Both the position numbers and the translations under genes were made by a program. Positions 1 through 7,964 of a stretch of 64,000 nt of DNA are shown piece by piece; within the stretch, counting starts at the first letter, position 1, and every line of letters begins with the position of its first letter. The stretch spans positions 496,001-560,000 of the forward strand of contig JALHNM010000001.1 of assembly GCA_022843485.1 (NCBI GenBank), in the 5' to 3' direction. Source of the stretch: Fimbriimonadaceae bacterium. Lineage in GTDB: Bacteria; Armatimonadota; Fimbriimonadia; Fimbriimonadales; Fimbriimonadaceae. The notes beneath the pieces were generated by a model. That model was given only the letters and a program-made list of their open reading frames with translations, was not told the DNA's origin and did not search any database.

Positions 1-729
1 CCGCTCGCGATCGACGAACGGGAACGATTTCGTGAGGCGGACGGCCTGGAGGTAGGCGTCGAGCTCGTCGTCGAAGAGGAGGTCGGTGTAGGCGGGGCCT
101 TCGCTGTCGCCCTGGCCGGGTTTGTCCACCCGGACGATCGCGTAGCCGGCCCTCGAGAGCGGCCCGAGGATCGTTCCGTAGGGGATCGCCTCGAACTCGG
201 CGTCGGTCGAGTAGGCCCCGATCCCACCGATGACGAAGACGGTCGGGAAGGGGCCCGCACCTTTGGGATGGGTCGCGATGACCCGGATGCGCTTGCCCTT
301 GCTGACGACCTGGTCGTAGACGACCTCGAAAGTGCCGTCGCCCTTCTGGCGGGGGCGCTCGGCGAGGGGGGCCGTCAGCGTGATGCGCTGACCGTTCCGC
401 ACGACCTCGGCGGTCACGGTCGACCCGCTCTTGAGGGTGCGGACGAGGCCCTGCACGGAGCCGGGGCCGGCGAGGGCGGTGCCGTTGAGGCTGAGGAGGG
501 CGTCGTTCGGGGCCAGCCCGAGGGCCGCGGCGGTGAGGCCGGGCACGACGGCGACGATCCGGAGGCCCTGGTCGGTGCCGGCGGCCTTGGCCTCGTCGGC
601 GGTCAAGGGGGCAAGTTGGGCCCCGAGGGCGCCCTTGCGTGGGAGCGGCTCACCCCGCTCGAATTGGGCAAGGGCGACGAGGGGGGTTAGCAGGACGAAG
701 AAGGCCCAGGCGGCTTTCACGCCCGGCAT
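1..729 (-). CDS. Exported PDZ-domain alpha/beta hydrolase, 3' end cut by window edge
   Basis: Only the first 243 residues are present; the frame runs open through base 1. Residues 1-21 form a Sec signal peptide ending in ALA. Residues about 30-125 look like a PDZ domain, including VVPGLTAAALGLAPNDALLSLNG, read here as two parts (VVPGLTAAALGL and APNDALLSLNG). From about residue 135 an alpha/beta hydrolase fold begins, with VFVIGGIG as the oxyanion-loop strand and YAIVRVDKPGQGDSEG as the next strand and turn. The nucleophile elbow would lie beyond the window. The protein is probably a periplasmic or surface esterase/peptidase-like enzyme; its substrate is unknown. Confidence 0.75.
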   Translation of the reverse strand, partial: MPGVKAAWAFFVLLTPLVALAQFERGEPLPRKGALGAQLAPLTADEAKAAGTDQGLRIVAVVPGLTAAALGLAPNDALLSLNGTALAGPGSVQGLVRTLKSGSTVTAEVVRNGQRITLTAPLAERPRQKGDGTFEVVYDQVVSKGKRIRVIATHPKGAGPFPTVFVIGGIGAYSTDAEFEAIPYGTILGPLSRAGYAIVRVDKPGQGDSEGPAYTDLLFDDELDAYLQAVRLTKSFPFVDRER

Positions 730-763
730 TACTCGCCTGCCGGCCGGGAGAGTTCCGGCAGAC

Positions 764-2047
764 CTAGCCGCGGACTATGACGTCCAGCCCCGTGTAGCGC
801 TTCAGGGGTTCGGGGAGGACGATGTCGCCCGTGTCGCTGAGGCGGTAGGTCTCGATGAGCGCGGCGTAGAGCCGGGGCACGGCGAGGCCGGACCCGTTCA
901 GGATGTGGACGAACGCGGGCTTCTCCCCCGGCCCCCGGCGGAACCGGACGTTCGCGCGGCGGGATTGGTAGGCCTCGAAGTTCGTGCAGCTCGAGACCTC
1001 GAGCCAGGTCCCGGTGCCGGGCGACCAGACCTCGATGTCGTAGGTCTTGCATCCCTTTTCGCCCATGTCGCCGGTGCAAAGCTCGATGACCCGGTAGTGG
1101 AGCCCGAGCCCTTGAAGGACGGCCTCCGCGTCCTCGGTCAGGCTCTCGAGTTCGTCGTAGCTCGTCTCGGGGAGGACAAACTTCACGAGCTCGACCTTTT
1201 CGAACTGGTGGGTGCGGAGGATGCCCCGGGTCTCGCGCCCGGCGGCCCCTGCCTCGCGCCGGAAGCAGGGGGTGAAGGCGGCGTACTTGATGGGCAGGTC
1301 CGTCCCTTCCAGGATCTCGTCTCGCAGAAGGTTCGTGACCGGCACTTCGGCGGTCGGGATCATCCAGAGGTCGTCGCCTTCGGCCTTGTAGAGGTCCTCA
1401 GCGAACTTGGGCAAGTTCCCCGTCCCGACCAGCGAGTCGCTGAGCACGAGCGCGGGGGGGTAGACCTCTTCGTAGCCGTTCTCCTCGGTCTGGAGGTCCA
1501 GCATGTACTGGATGAGGGCACGGTGGAGCCGGGCGCCGACGCCGGTATAGACGGCGAACCCGCTGCCGCTCACCTTGGTGGCCCGGTCGAAGTCGATGAG
1601 CCGGTGTTCGGCTGCGATCTCCCAGTGGGGCTTCGGCGGCTCGGCGAACGTCGGGAGGTCGCCCCAGGTGCGAAGGACGACGTTCTGCTCCGGGCCCTCG
1701 CCGTCCGGGACCGACTCGTGGGGGAGGTTTGGGAACTTGAGCTCGATCGCGTGCAGCTCGGCCTCCAACTCGCGCTCGCGGGGCTCGAGCTCTTGGGTGC
1801 GCCGCTTGAGCTCCCCGGTGCGGGCTTTGGCCTCCTCGGCCTCTTGGGCCTTGCCTTGGCCCATGAGCTGGCCGATCGTCTTGCTGACCCGATTGCTCTC
1901 TGCGTACGCGTCGTCGAGTTCGTGCTTGACGGCGCGCCACTCGGCGTCGACCCTGAGGAACTCGTCGACGGGCGCCTGGACGCCTTTGCGAGCCGCCCCG
2001 GCACGGACGGCCTCCGGGTTCTGACGGACGAAATGGCGGTCGAGCAT
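764..2047 (-). CDS. serS: Serine--tRNA ligase
   Basis: This class II synthetase charges tRNA-Ser (and tRNA-Sec, relevant because selD lies in the same window) in the cytoplasm. It has 427 residues, the usual length. The N-terminal MLDRHFVRQNPEAVR is followed by the long charged coiled-coil arm that grips the tRNA long arm (residues about 25-105). Motif 2 is seen as FRREAGAAGRETRGILR and motif 3 as NGSGLAVPRLYAALIE. An in-frame extension upstream exists, but the ATG at 2047 gives the standard N-terminus. A TANNNT box sits 8 bases before it with no Shine-Dalgarno. Confidence 0.97.
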   Translation of the reverse strand: MLDRHFVRQNPEAVRAGAARKGVQAPVDEFLRVDAEWRAVKHELDDAYAESNRVSKTIGQLMGQGKAQEAEEAKARTGELKRRTQELEPRERELEAELHAIELKFPNLPHESVPDGEGPEQNVVLRTWGDLPTFAEPPKPHWEIAAEHRLIDFDRATKVSGSGFAVYTGVGARLHRALIQYMLDLQTEENGYEEVYPPALVLSDSLVGTGNLPKFAEDLYKAEGDDLWMIPTAEVPVTNLLRDEILEGTDLPIKYAAFTPCFRREAGAAGRETRGILRTHQFEKVELVKFVLPETSYDELESLTEDAEAVLQGLGLHYRVIELCTGDMGEKGCKTYDIEVWSPGTGTWLEVSSCTNFEAYQSRRANVRFRRGPGEKPAFVHILNGSGLAVPRLYAALIETYRLSDTGDIVLPEPLKRYTGLDVIVRG

Positions 2048-2055
2048 TGGGCAGG

Positions 2056-2061
2056 ACTGTA
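2056..2061 (-). promoter_or_regulatory. -10 box of probable leaderless serS promoter
   Basis: On the minus strand TACAGT ends 8 bases before the serS ATG, leaving no room for a ribosome binding site. It belongs to a set of similar sites in this window. Confidence 0.5.
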
Positions 2062-2186
2062 CCCAGGGGTCAGGGTTCGGGCCTGGGAGCGGACAGGCGG
2101 ATCGGCGTCGGGGGCCATCGGGCGGATTGCTCAGTTTCGAGCAAGATGCGGGCCAGGCGCGAACGTCTCGCACGCCAAAACCCGTC

Positions 2187-2192
2187 TATAAT
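2187..2192 (+). promoter_or_regulatory. Candidate -10 element upstream of the choice-of-anchor-B gene
   Basis: A perfect TATAAT lies 46 bases before the ATG at 2239. No good TTGACA is seen 17 bases upstream, so the call rests on the -10 alone. Confidence 0.45.
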
Positions 2193-2238
2193 CAGCGTTG
2201 CCCATCTCTTAGGTGCGCGACCCATCAGAGAGTGCCCC

Positions 2239-3831
2239 ATGAACCTGCCCTTGAGACCCCTCCTTGCCCTTAGTCTCTTCGCCTCGCTCGCCTCGCTGGC
2301 GACCGCCCAGACCTTCCCGTCGGACAAGGTCCGCCTCATCCGCCAGTTCACCCTGTCGCAGCTCGGGGCCGGGAGCGGGAACACCTGCTGGGGCTATGTG
2401 AGCCCGTCGGGCCGGGAGTACATCCTGATGGGCCTCGACAACAAGACCACGATCGTCGAAGTGACAGACAACGAGAACCCGCGGATCGTGACGAGCGTGG
2501 CCCACTCCACGGGGGGCATCTGGTCGGACATCAAGACGTACCGCAACGCCATGTACGTGAGCACCGAGAACTCGGCGAGCGGGATCCAGGTCATCGACCT
2601 CGGCAACATCGACAACGGGGTGGCGACCCTCGTCCGCACGATCCCGAGCCCGGGCCGCAACCACACGATCCACGTGGACGAAGTGAGCGGGTTCCTCTAC
2701 ACCTGTGGGTCGCGGGACGGGACGGGGACGACGACGGTGTTCAGCCTCACGAACCCGCTTAACCCGGTGCGCGTCGGTGCGAACTCTCTGACCAACGTCT
2801 ACCAGCACGAGACCCAGGTGCACACCTACACGAGCGGTCCTTACGCCGGTCGGCAGATCTTCTTCGGGGGCGGCGAGGGCCGGGGCCTCGAGATCTGGGA
2901 CGTCACGAACAAGAACGCTCCGGTCCTCATCCGCCGGGTCGCCTACCAGTTCGTCGGCTATTGCCACCAGGGGTGGTTGAGCGCGGACAAGCGCTACTTC
3001 TACGTGAACGACGAGTTCGACGAGTTCGAGAACAACCTGACGTCGCGAACCCTCGTGTTCGACGTGAGCGTGCTCGAGACGGCCGACCTGGTGTCGACTT
3101 ACACAACGGGGCGTCGGTCGGTGGACCACAACCTCTACCTCAAGAACGACTTCGTCTTCAAGTCGAACTACTCGAGCGGGCTCTGGATCTACGACGCCAA
3201 CGACAACCCGCTCCAGCCGCGGTACTGCGGGTTCTTCGACACCTTCCCGGCGGACGACCGGGTCGATTTCGTCGGAGCCTGGGGCAACTACCCGTTCCTT
3301 CCGAGCGGCGTCGTCGCGATCAGTGACATCAACCGCGGGCTCTTCATCGTCGATGTGAGCGACGCGACCCGAGTGGTGGCCCAGACGAACGCCTTCCGCG
3401 CCTTCCGCGGGCAGGTCGTCGGCGGTGACCTTGCCTCGCTGCGGACGGTCGACCAGAACTTCCTTACCCTCAGCAAGGGCATCGTCGTCAACAACCAGGA
3501 GGCCCCGATCCAGCTCGAGTTCGAGACCACTGCGCGCTGGCAGGACGTGAGCCGACTGGGCGTGCGGCTGCGCAACGGGGTCAACTCGACGGGTCTCCAG
3601 CAGCGGCTCGAGGTGTTCGATTGGGTGGCCAACGCCTGGGTCGAGGTTCAGCGCGTCGCCGCTCCGACCGCCGACACCAGCTTCACCGTGAACCTCACGA
3701 ACCCGGACCGGTTCATCCAGGCCGGCACCCGCCGCGTCCTCGCCCGGCTCGCCGTCCAGGCCGTCGCCCCGGTCTCGCAGGCCGATTGGCGGCTGCGCGT
3801 CGACCTTGCCGAGTTCACCGCGAACCCGTAA
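2239..3831 (+). CDS. Exported choice-of-anchor-B family beta-propeller protein
   Basis: The protein has 530 residues. Residues 1-23 are a signal peptide (hydrophobic LLALSLFASLASLATAQ). The body resembles the choice-of-anchor B family: LVIVD-like repeats such as GIQVIDLGNIDN, GLEIWDVTN, GLWIYDAND and GLFIVDVSD, and the family-typical HTIHVDEVSGFLYTCGS and HQGWLSADKRYFYVNDE. This predicts a surface propeller of unknown ligand. The last ~140 residues (about 389-530) are not propeller. They match the C-terminus of the unrelated protein at 50171-51301 and probably form an attachment or sorting domain. The ATG at 2239 is chosen because the signal peptide starts there. Confidence 0.85.
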   Translation: MNLPLRPLLALSLFASLASLATAQTFPSDKVRLIRQFTLSQLGAGSGNTCWGYVSPSGREYILMGLDNKTTIVEVTDNENPRIVTSVAHSTGGIWSDIKTYRNAMYVSTENSASGIQVIDLGNIDNGVATLVRTIPSPGRNHTIHVDEVSGFLYTCGSRDGTGTTTVFSLTNPLNPVRVGANSLTNVYQHETQVHTYTSGPYAGRQIFFGGGEGRGLEIWDVTNKNAPVLIRRVAYQFVGYCHQGWLSADKRYFYVNDEFDEFENNLTSRTLVFDVSVLETADLVSTYTTGRRSVDHNLYLKNDFVFKSNYSSGLWIYDANDNPLQPRYCGFFDTFPADDRVDFVGAWGNYPFLPSGVVAISDINRGLFIVDVSDATRVVAQTNAFRAFRGQVVGGDLASLRTVDQNFLTLSKGIVVNNQEAPIQLEFETTARWQDVSRLGVRLRNGVNSTGLQQRLEVFDWVANAWVEVQRVAAPTADTSFTVNLTNPDRFIQAGTRRVLARLAVQAVAPVSQADWRLRVDLAEFTANP

Positions 3832-3844
3832 TCCGAACGACCGA

Positions 3845-3869
3845 GGGCCTGGGGGCAACCCCCAGGCCC
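3845..3869 (+). terminator. Strong hairpin after the choice-of-anchor-B gene
   Basis: GGGCCTGGGGG, loop CAA, CCCCCAGGCCC: an 11-bp perfect stem 13 bases after the stop codon. There is no T-run. The hairpin ends only six bases before the xerC/D start codon. Confidence 0.6.
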
Positions 3870-3875
3870 CTTCTC

Positions 3876-4751
3876 ATGGCCCTCGACCGCCACATCCAAG
3901 CCTTTCTCGACCACCTCGCCTCGACTCGCTCTCCGCACACGGTCCGCGCGTACGGGGCCGACCTCGCTCAGCTGAGCGCCTCGCTCGAGGGCCGGTTCGA
4001 CCTCACCCCGGAGACCCTCGCCCGGTTTCTGCGCCGCTATTCCGCGACCCCCGCCACGCGGGCACGGAAGCGGGCCACCTTGAGGAGCTTCGTGCGCTAC
4101 CTCCAGGCCGTCGGGGCCCTCGAGAGCGACCCGACCGAGCCCCTGGAGGCCCCGATCCGCCGCCGGGCCCTGCCGAAGGCCCTTAACCAACACCAGGCCG
4201 CCGAGCTGCTCGACCAAGCCCCCGTGGGACGGACGCCCCTCCGCGACCAGGCTCTCCTGGAACTCGGTTACGCGGCCGGTCTGCGGGCGGCGGAGATCGT
4301 GGGCGTCGACCTCTCGGACCTCGACCTTTGCGAGGGCGCGGTCCAGGTGCGGGGCAAGGGGAACAAGGAGCGGGTCTGCCTCTTCGGAGACTCGGCCCGG
4401 CGAGCGGTCGAAGCCTATCTCGCCGAGGAGCGCACTCCGCCGAGCAAGGGCGACCCACTCTTCACGAACGGCAAAGGCGGGCGGCTCAGCACGCGCACCG
4501 TCCAGAACGTCGTCAAGCGATGGGCCCTGAGTGCGGGGCTGGCGCCGGACGTCTCGCCCCACACTCTGCGCCACAGCTTCGCGACCCACCTACTCGACGG
4601 CGGGGCCGACCTCAAGACCGTGCAGCAGCTGCTCGGCCATGAGAGCCTGGCCACGACGCAGGTCTACACCTATGTGAGCATCGAGCGGCTGCGCGAGGCC
4701 GTGGGCCGGGCACACCCTAAGTCCCACCCGAAGGCCAAGCCCGGGCCCTAG
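3876..4751 (+). CDS. Tyrosine recombinase XerC/XerD
   Basis: This 291-residue cytoplasmic site-specific recombinase is of the type that resolves chromosome dimers at dif. The N-terminal SAM-like core-binding domain spans residues 1-90 and the catalytic domain about 100-280. All catalytic residues are visible: R137 (AAGLRAAEIV), K161 (RGKGNKER), H229 and R232 (PHTLRHSFATHL), H255 (QLLGHESLATTQ) and Y264 (VYTYVS). The length and lack of extra domains fit a housekeeping Xer rather than a phage integrase, and no mobile genes are nearby. No ribosome binding site is seen before ATG 3876. The stop codon overlaps the next gene's stop by three bases (CTAG). Confidence 0.9.
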   Translation: MALDRHIQAFLDHLASTRSPHTVRAYGADLAQLSASLEGRFDLTPETLARFLRRYSATPATRARKRATLRSFVRYLQAVGALESDPTEPLEAPIRRRALPKALNQHQAAELLDQAPVGRTPLRDQALLELGYAAGLRAAEIVGVDLSDLDLCEGAVQVRGKGNKERVCLFGDSARRAVEAYLAEERTPPSKGDPLFTNGKGGRLSTRTVQNVVKRWALSAGLAPDVSPHTLRHSFATHLLDGGADLKTVQQLLGHESLATTQVYTYVSIERLREAVGRAHPKSHPKAKPGP

Positions 4752-5113
4752 ACCCAGGTCGTGGCCCGGCGGAACAGCTTGTATGTCAGGGGGCGCCGCA
4801 GGTGGGCGAAGACGAACCCTGGCCAGCCGACCATGAAGTCGAGTTCGTAGTCGTCCGGCTGGGCGATCAGGACGAGTGGGACGGCGGCGGCCTTCTCGTG
4901 CCCCATCTTGGCCTCGGCGAACCGCTCGTAGCCGGCGACCTTGTGGGGTAGCTCGAGCGTGGCGAGGATGTCGAGGAACAGCAGGTCGGCGCCCTGGCAC
5001 TCGTCCAGGGCCTGGCGCCAGTCCTGTTGGACGACCAGTTCGTCCTCCGGCTGGAATGCCCCCTTGGTCGCCTCGACGACCGCTTTGTCCTTCGTCACCA
5101 GCACGAACTTCAT
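4748..5113 (-). CDS. Small receiver-like (response-regulator fold) protein
   Basis: This is a 121-residue cytoplasmic protein. The pattern MKFVLVTKD, helix, ADLLFLDI, VPLVLIAQPDD and FAHLRRPLTYKLF has the strand/helix order of a CheY-like receiver. LFLDI holds a possible phospho-acceptor Asp and the RRP near the end takes the place of the conserved Lys-Pro. The acidic pair after strand 1 is replaced by TK, so ordinary phosphorylation is doubtful. It is divergent from the ECF sigma gene and may share its control region. Function is unknown; an atypical receiver is the best description. Confidence 0.55.
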   Translation of the reverse strand: MKFVLVTKDKAVVEATKGAFQPEDELVVQQDWRQALDECQGADLLFLDILATLELPHKVAGYERFAEAKMGHEKAAAVPLVLIAQPDDYELDFMVGWPGFVFAHLRRPLTYKLFRRATTWV

Positions 5114-5210
5114 CGTGGCGAGAAGGATAGACGGTTGGCATAGGGAGAATGCAACCGCAGGTCCACCGGCACGCCGGGCTGACATTATTCCCGCAATCCG
5201 TCCCCCTGAC

Positions 5211-5239
5211 TTGACAAGCGCATCAGGCCGAAGTAATAT
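5211..5239 (+). promoter_or_regulatory. Consensus-like sigma-70 promoter of the ECF sigma gene
   Basis: TTGACA (5211-5216), 17-base spacer, TAATAT (5234-5239). An overlapping TATAAC lies at 5237-5242. The start codon follows at 5263 with GAGGAC as a ribosome binding site. It is the best -35/-10 pair in the window. Confidence 0.75.
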
Positions 5240-5262
5240 AACAGGCAGGACAGAGGACGACG

Positions 5263-5856
5263 ATGTCGAACACCACACACGATCCGCACTTAGGGTCCCG
5301 CAGCGGCGACCCGCTCGACTTCGAGCGGATGCGGCGGGACACCGAGCGAAGGGCCTACTCGATGGCCCTCCAGCTCACCCGGAACCCGGTGGACGCCGAA
5401 GACCTCGTCCAGGACACGTACGTCAAGGCGTGGCGGGGGTTCGACTCGTACCTCCCCGGGCGGCCGTTCCTCAACTGGCTCCTACGCATCATGCAGCGGG
5501 CCTACCTCGACTCCCGTCGCCGGGATAACCCGATCCGCCGGGCCGACTCGCTGAACGCGATGGTGAGCCCGAACGACGGCGAGGTCCACGAGATCCCGAT
5601 CGCCGACGAGGCTCGGAACGCTGAGGAGACCATGCTCCTCGAGGAATTCTCGGCCGAGTTGCGCAAGGCCCTGACCGAGCTCCCCGAGGTCTACCGCACG
5701 GCGATCGTGCTCTGCGATCTCGAGGGCCTGAGCTACCAAGAGATCGCCGAGCGCCAGGGCACCACGATCGGGACCGTCCGGAGCCGCATCCACCGCGGCC
5801 GTAAGATTTTGCGCGAGATCGTCCAGCAACGAGGGATCACGTTCCCCGTGCGGTAA
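5263..5856 (+). CDS. ECF-type RNA polymerase sigma factor (sigma-70 family)
   Basis: This 197-residue sigma factor has region 2 at about residues 20-90 (SMALQLTRNPVDAEDLVQDT, then YVKAWRGFDSY and FLNWLLRIMQRAYLD) and region 4 at about 130-190 (LPEVYRTAIVLCDLEGLSYQ, then EIAERQGTTIGTVRSRIHRG). It has no region 1 or 3, as in ECF factors, and would direct RNA polymerase to a specific regulon. No anti-sigma gene with a zinc-binding motif follows; a terminator does. The divergent receiver-like protein at 4748-5113 is therefore the only local candidate for a regulatory partner, by inference. Confidence 0.93.
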   Translation: MSNTTHDPHLGSRSGDPLDFERMRRDTERRAYSMALQLTRNPVDAEDLVQDTYVKAWRGFDSYLPGRPFLNWLLRIMQRAYLDSRRRDNPIRRADSLNAMVSPNDGEVHEIPIADEARNAEETMLLEEFSAELRKALTELPEVYRTAIVLCDLEGLSYQEIAERQGTTIGTVRSRIHRGRKILREIVQQRGITFPVR

Positions 5857-5881
5857 AGAACACCCCACAGCAAGACCCCTA

Positions 5882-5916
5882 GGCTGCCGCTCGGTCCTCT
5901 CCCGGCAGCCCTTTTT
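5882..5916 (+). terminator. Rho-independent terminator after the ECF sigma gene
   Basis: GGCTGCCG (5882-5889) pairs with CGGCAGCC (5903-5910) and is followed by CTTTTT. It lies between two convergent genes. Confidence 0.85.
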
Positions 5917-5925
5917 GTGCCCCGG

Positions 5926-6258
5926 CTACCCGGGCGGCCAGCCCAGTTGCCGGCCTCCGAGAAGGTGAGCGTGGAGGTGGTCGACGGTCTGCCCGGCGTC
6001 TGGCCCTTGGTTGAACACCAGTCGGTAGCCGCCCGTGAGTCCGAGTCGCTCGGCGATCGTCTTGGCCGCGTTCAGGATATGGCGGTGGTCACCGTCGTCT
6101 GGAAGGTCGGCCAGGCCCGGGATCTCAGTTCGGGGAACGATGAGGACGTGGACGGGGGCCTTCGGGTCGATGTCTCTGAACGCCACGACGTGCTCGTCCT
6201 CGTAGACGATCTCGGCTGGGATCTCACGCTGGATGATCTTGGTGAAGAGCGTGGGCAC
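5926..6258 (-). CDS. HIT-family (HinT-like) nucleotide phosphoramidase
   Basis: This 110-residue protein of the histidine triad family hydrolyses nucleoside phosphoramidates or related AMP conjugates in the cytoplasm. The N-terminus TLFTKIIQREIPAEIVYEDE and the active-site HLHAHLLGGRQLGWPPG (H-x-H-x-H) are diagnostic. The start is GTG at 6258, which gives the standard family N-terminus; the longer upstream frame is repeat DNA. CACACT lies 6 bases before the GTG, close to the leaderless pattern seen elsewhere. Confidence 0.93.
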   Translation of the reverse strand: MPTLFTKIIQREIPAEIVYEDEHVVAFRDIDPKAPVHVLIVPRTEIPGLADLPDDGDHRHILNAAKTIAERLGLTGGYRLVFNQGPDAGQTVDHLHAHLLGGRQLGWPPG

Positions 6259-6443
6259 AGCCTGAGTGTGGCACCTGCCCCTCCCGGAGCGCGGGCTTTC
6301 CAGCCCGCACCCCGGTCCGCGGGCTTTCAGCCCGCACGCTGGTCTCTCCGCCTTAACCTCCGAGAGTGATGTCCCATGCCGATCAGGCGCAGGATCGTGG
6401 GGACGCCGGGCGCCACCCCTGGGGCGGGACGCCCCAGGGACCA

Positions 6444-6472
6444 CGCCCGGGACGGACGTGCCACGGGCCAGG
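6444..6472. repeat. 29-base direct repeat, copy 1
   Basis: Begins CGCCCGGGACGG and ends ACGGGCCAGG. It is identical to the copy at 6511-6539, 67 bases downstream. Confidence 0.8.
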
Positions 6473-6510
6473 CCGGGCCGCGGGGTAGAGGCGAGCTGCG
6501 CTGGGGGCCG

Positions 6511-6539
6511 CGCCCGGGACGGACGTGCCACGGGCCAGG
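6511..6539. repeat. 29-base direct repeat, copy 2
   Basis: Identical to 6444-6472. The flanking hairpins and the presence of only two copies argue for a palindromic dispersed element rather than a CRISPR. Confidence 0.8.
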
Positions 6540-6607
6540 GCCTGGTCGTGGGTCAGGGCGAGCTGCCCTGGGGACCAGGGGCGGGCCGCCCCTGCCACGA
6601 CTGGGGC

Positions 6608-7930
6608 TCACCTGGCCGTGGACAGGTGGAGTTGGGTGCTGGGCGGGGTCAGGACGGGCTCGCCGAAGAGCACCCCGTCCTTCTCCTCGTCTAGCCGCAC
6701 CCACTGGAACGTCCGCGCCATCGAACGGGGCCCGGCGAAGCGGACGGTGAGGTAGTTATCGGTTAGGCCTTCGAGGAGCCCGTCGGCGCCGACCTTGGTC
6801 TCGACGAGCACCCGCAACGTGCGGCCGAGGAACCGGCGCGCGTGCTGGCGGCCGGTCTCGGCCGAGACGGCGGCGAGCGTCCGGGCCCGATCCTGCTTCT
6901 CGCCAGGCGGGACCGGGTCGCCCCACTGGTCGGCGGGCGTCCCCCAGCGCGGGCTGAACCGGAAGACGTGGGCCTTCAGGAACTTCGCCTCCCAGCAGAC
7001 GTGGACGCTCGACTCGAACCGTTCGGCCGTCTCCGTCGGGAACCCGACCATCACGTCGGTCGTGAGGGAGAGGTCGGGCACGTCGCGGGTGAGCCGGGTG
7101 CACAGGGCCAGGTACTGGGCCTGGTCGTACCGGCGGTTCATGTCCGCGAGCACGCCCGAATCCCCGCTTTGCAAGGGGACGTGGAAGTGCGGCGCCAGGC
7201 GGCCGTCCGCGGCCATCGCCGCCAAGCGGTCAGTGACCTGGTGCATCTCGATGCTGCTTACCCGGATCCGAGGCACGCCGGACTCGGCGGCCAGCGTTTC
7301 GACGAGCGTCTCGAAGTCGGGCCCTTCGCTGCCGGTGGCGGGGCCGTACGCGCCGATCAGCACCCCGGTAAGGACGATCTCCCGGTAGCCGAGCGCCGCG
7401 AACGCCTGGGCCTCCGCGAGCACCTCGCGCCAGGGTCGGCTGCGCAGGCCCGGCCGGGTGAAGGGGATCGAGCAGTAGCTGCAGAGCACGTCGCAGCCGT
7501 CCTGGACCTTGAGGGTGGCTCGGGTCCGGCCTCGGGCCGAGCGGTCCGGCACCGGGGCGGGCTCGGCGGCGGCGGCATCCGCGAGCCCCGGGAAGGCCTG
7601 GCGGACGGACGCGAGCGTCTCGAGCTTGTCCGGGTTGGGGACGAGCAGGTCGGCGCCGTCGAACGCCTCGCCCCTGTTGAGGGCGGTCTGGGTCGCACAG
7701 CCGGTGACGACGACCTTGCCCTGGGGGTTGGCCCGGGTCGCCCGGCGAACGGTGTAGCGGCTCTTGGCCTCGGCCTGGCTGGTCACGCTGCAGGTGTTGA
7801 CGACGTAAAGGTCCGCCTCCGCGTCGAAAGGCACGACCGCGAACCCGGCGTTCTCGAAGCTCTCGAGGATGCGCTGGGTCTCGTACTGGTTGACCTTGCA
7901 GCCGAGGGTCGTGAAGGCGGCGCGGACCAC
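6608..7930 (-). CDS. mtaB: MtaB-type tRNA methylthiotransferase (ms2t6A37)
   Basis: This radical-SAM methylthiotransferase has 440 residues. The N-terminal UPF0004 domain has its three cluster cysteines C11 (LGCKVNQYET), C47 (NTCSVTSQAE) and C78 (VTGCATQ). The radical-SAM triad C146/C150/C153 is in GCDVLCSYCSIPFTRPGLRS, and a TRAM-like tail follows. The LGCKVNQYET and GCDVLCSYCSIPF signatures favour MtaB, which modifies t6A at position 37, over MiaB or RimO. The start is GTG at 7930, because a TACAAT box sits 6 bases upstream and the protein begins as the family does. Confidence 0.92.
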   Translation of the reverse strand: MVRAAFTTLGCKVNQYETQRILESFENAGFAVVPFDAEADLYVVNTCSVTSQAEAKSRYTVRRATRANPQGKVVVTGCATQTALNRGEAFDGADLLVPNPDKLETLASVRQAFPGLADAAAAEPAPVPDRSARGRTRATLKVQDGCDVLCSYCSIPFTRPGLRSRPWREVLAEAQAFAALGYREIVLTGVLIGAYGPATGSEGPDFETLVETLAAESGVPRIRVSSIEMHQVTDRLAAMAADGRLAPHFHVPLQSGDSGVLADMNRRYDQAQYLALCTRLTRDVPDLSLTTDVMVGFPTETAERFESSVHVCWEAKFLKAHVFRFSPRWGTPADQWGDPVPPGEKQDRARTLAAVSAETGRQHARRFLGRTLRVLVETKVGADGLLEGLTDNYLTVRFAGPRSMARTFQWVRLDEEKDGVLFGEPVLTPPSTQLHLSTAR

Positions 7931-7936
7931 GCCTGC

Positions 7937-7942
7937 ATTGTA
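7937..7942 (-). promoter_or_regulatory. -10 box of probable leaderless mtaB promoter
   Basis: TACAAT on the minus strand, six bases before the GTG start, with no Shine-Dalgarno. Confidence 0.5.
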
Positions 7943-7964
7943 CGGCTTCCCGCGACCCGCTCCG

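Larger units (their letters stand above)
6259..6607. repeat. Gene-free gap packed with GC-rich hairpins and a 29-base direct repeat
   Basis: This stretch of 349 bases has no convincing gene. It holds two tandem hairpins with GCGGGCT/AGCCCGC arms (6291-6308 and 6319-6335). It also holds a CCCTGGGGC/GCCCCAGGG hairpin (6417-6439), an AGGGGCGG/CCGCCCCT palindrome (6577-6593) and two copies of a 29-base sequence (6444-6472 and 6511-6539). GCGAGCTG followed by a CTGGGG-type run also recurs near 6491 and 6559. It looks like a cluster of REP-like dispersed elements. Confidence 0.7.

Noticed and set aside
431-2191. Long open frame on the plus strand across serS
   Set aside because: It is antisense to serS. 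GC-rich third positions keep opposite frames open; the peptide has no family features.
2209-3858. Long minus-strand frame opposite the choice-of-anchor-B gene
   Set aside because: Composition (runs of Val/Asp/Arg) is that of a shadow frame. The plus-strand frame has a signal peptide and recognisable repeats.
6444-6539. CRISPR array
   Set aside because: Only two repeat copies, a single spacer-sized interval, palindromic flanks and no cas genes nearby.
6383-6750. Short frames in the hairpin-rich gap
   Set aside because: They are Arg/Gly/Pro-rich translations of repeats on both strands, without start signals or homology.
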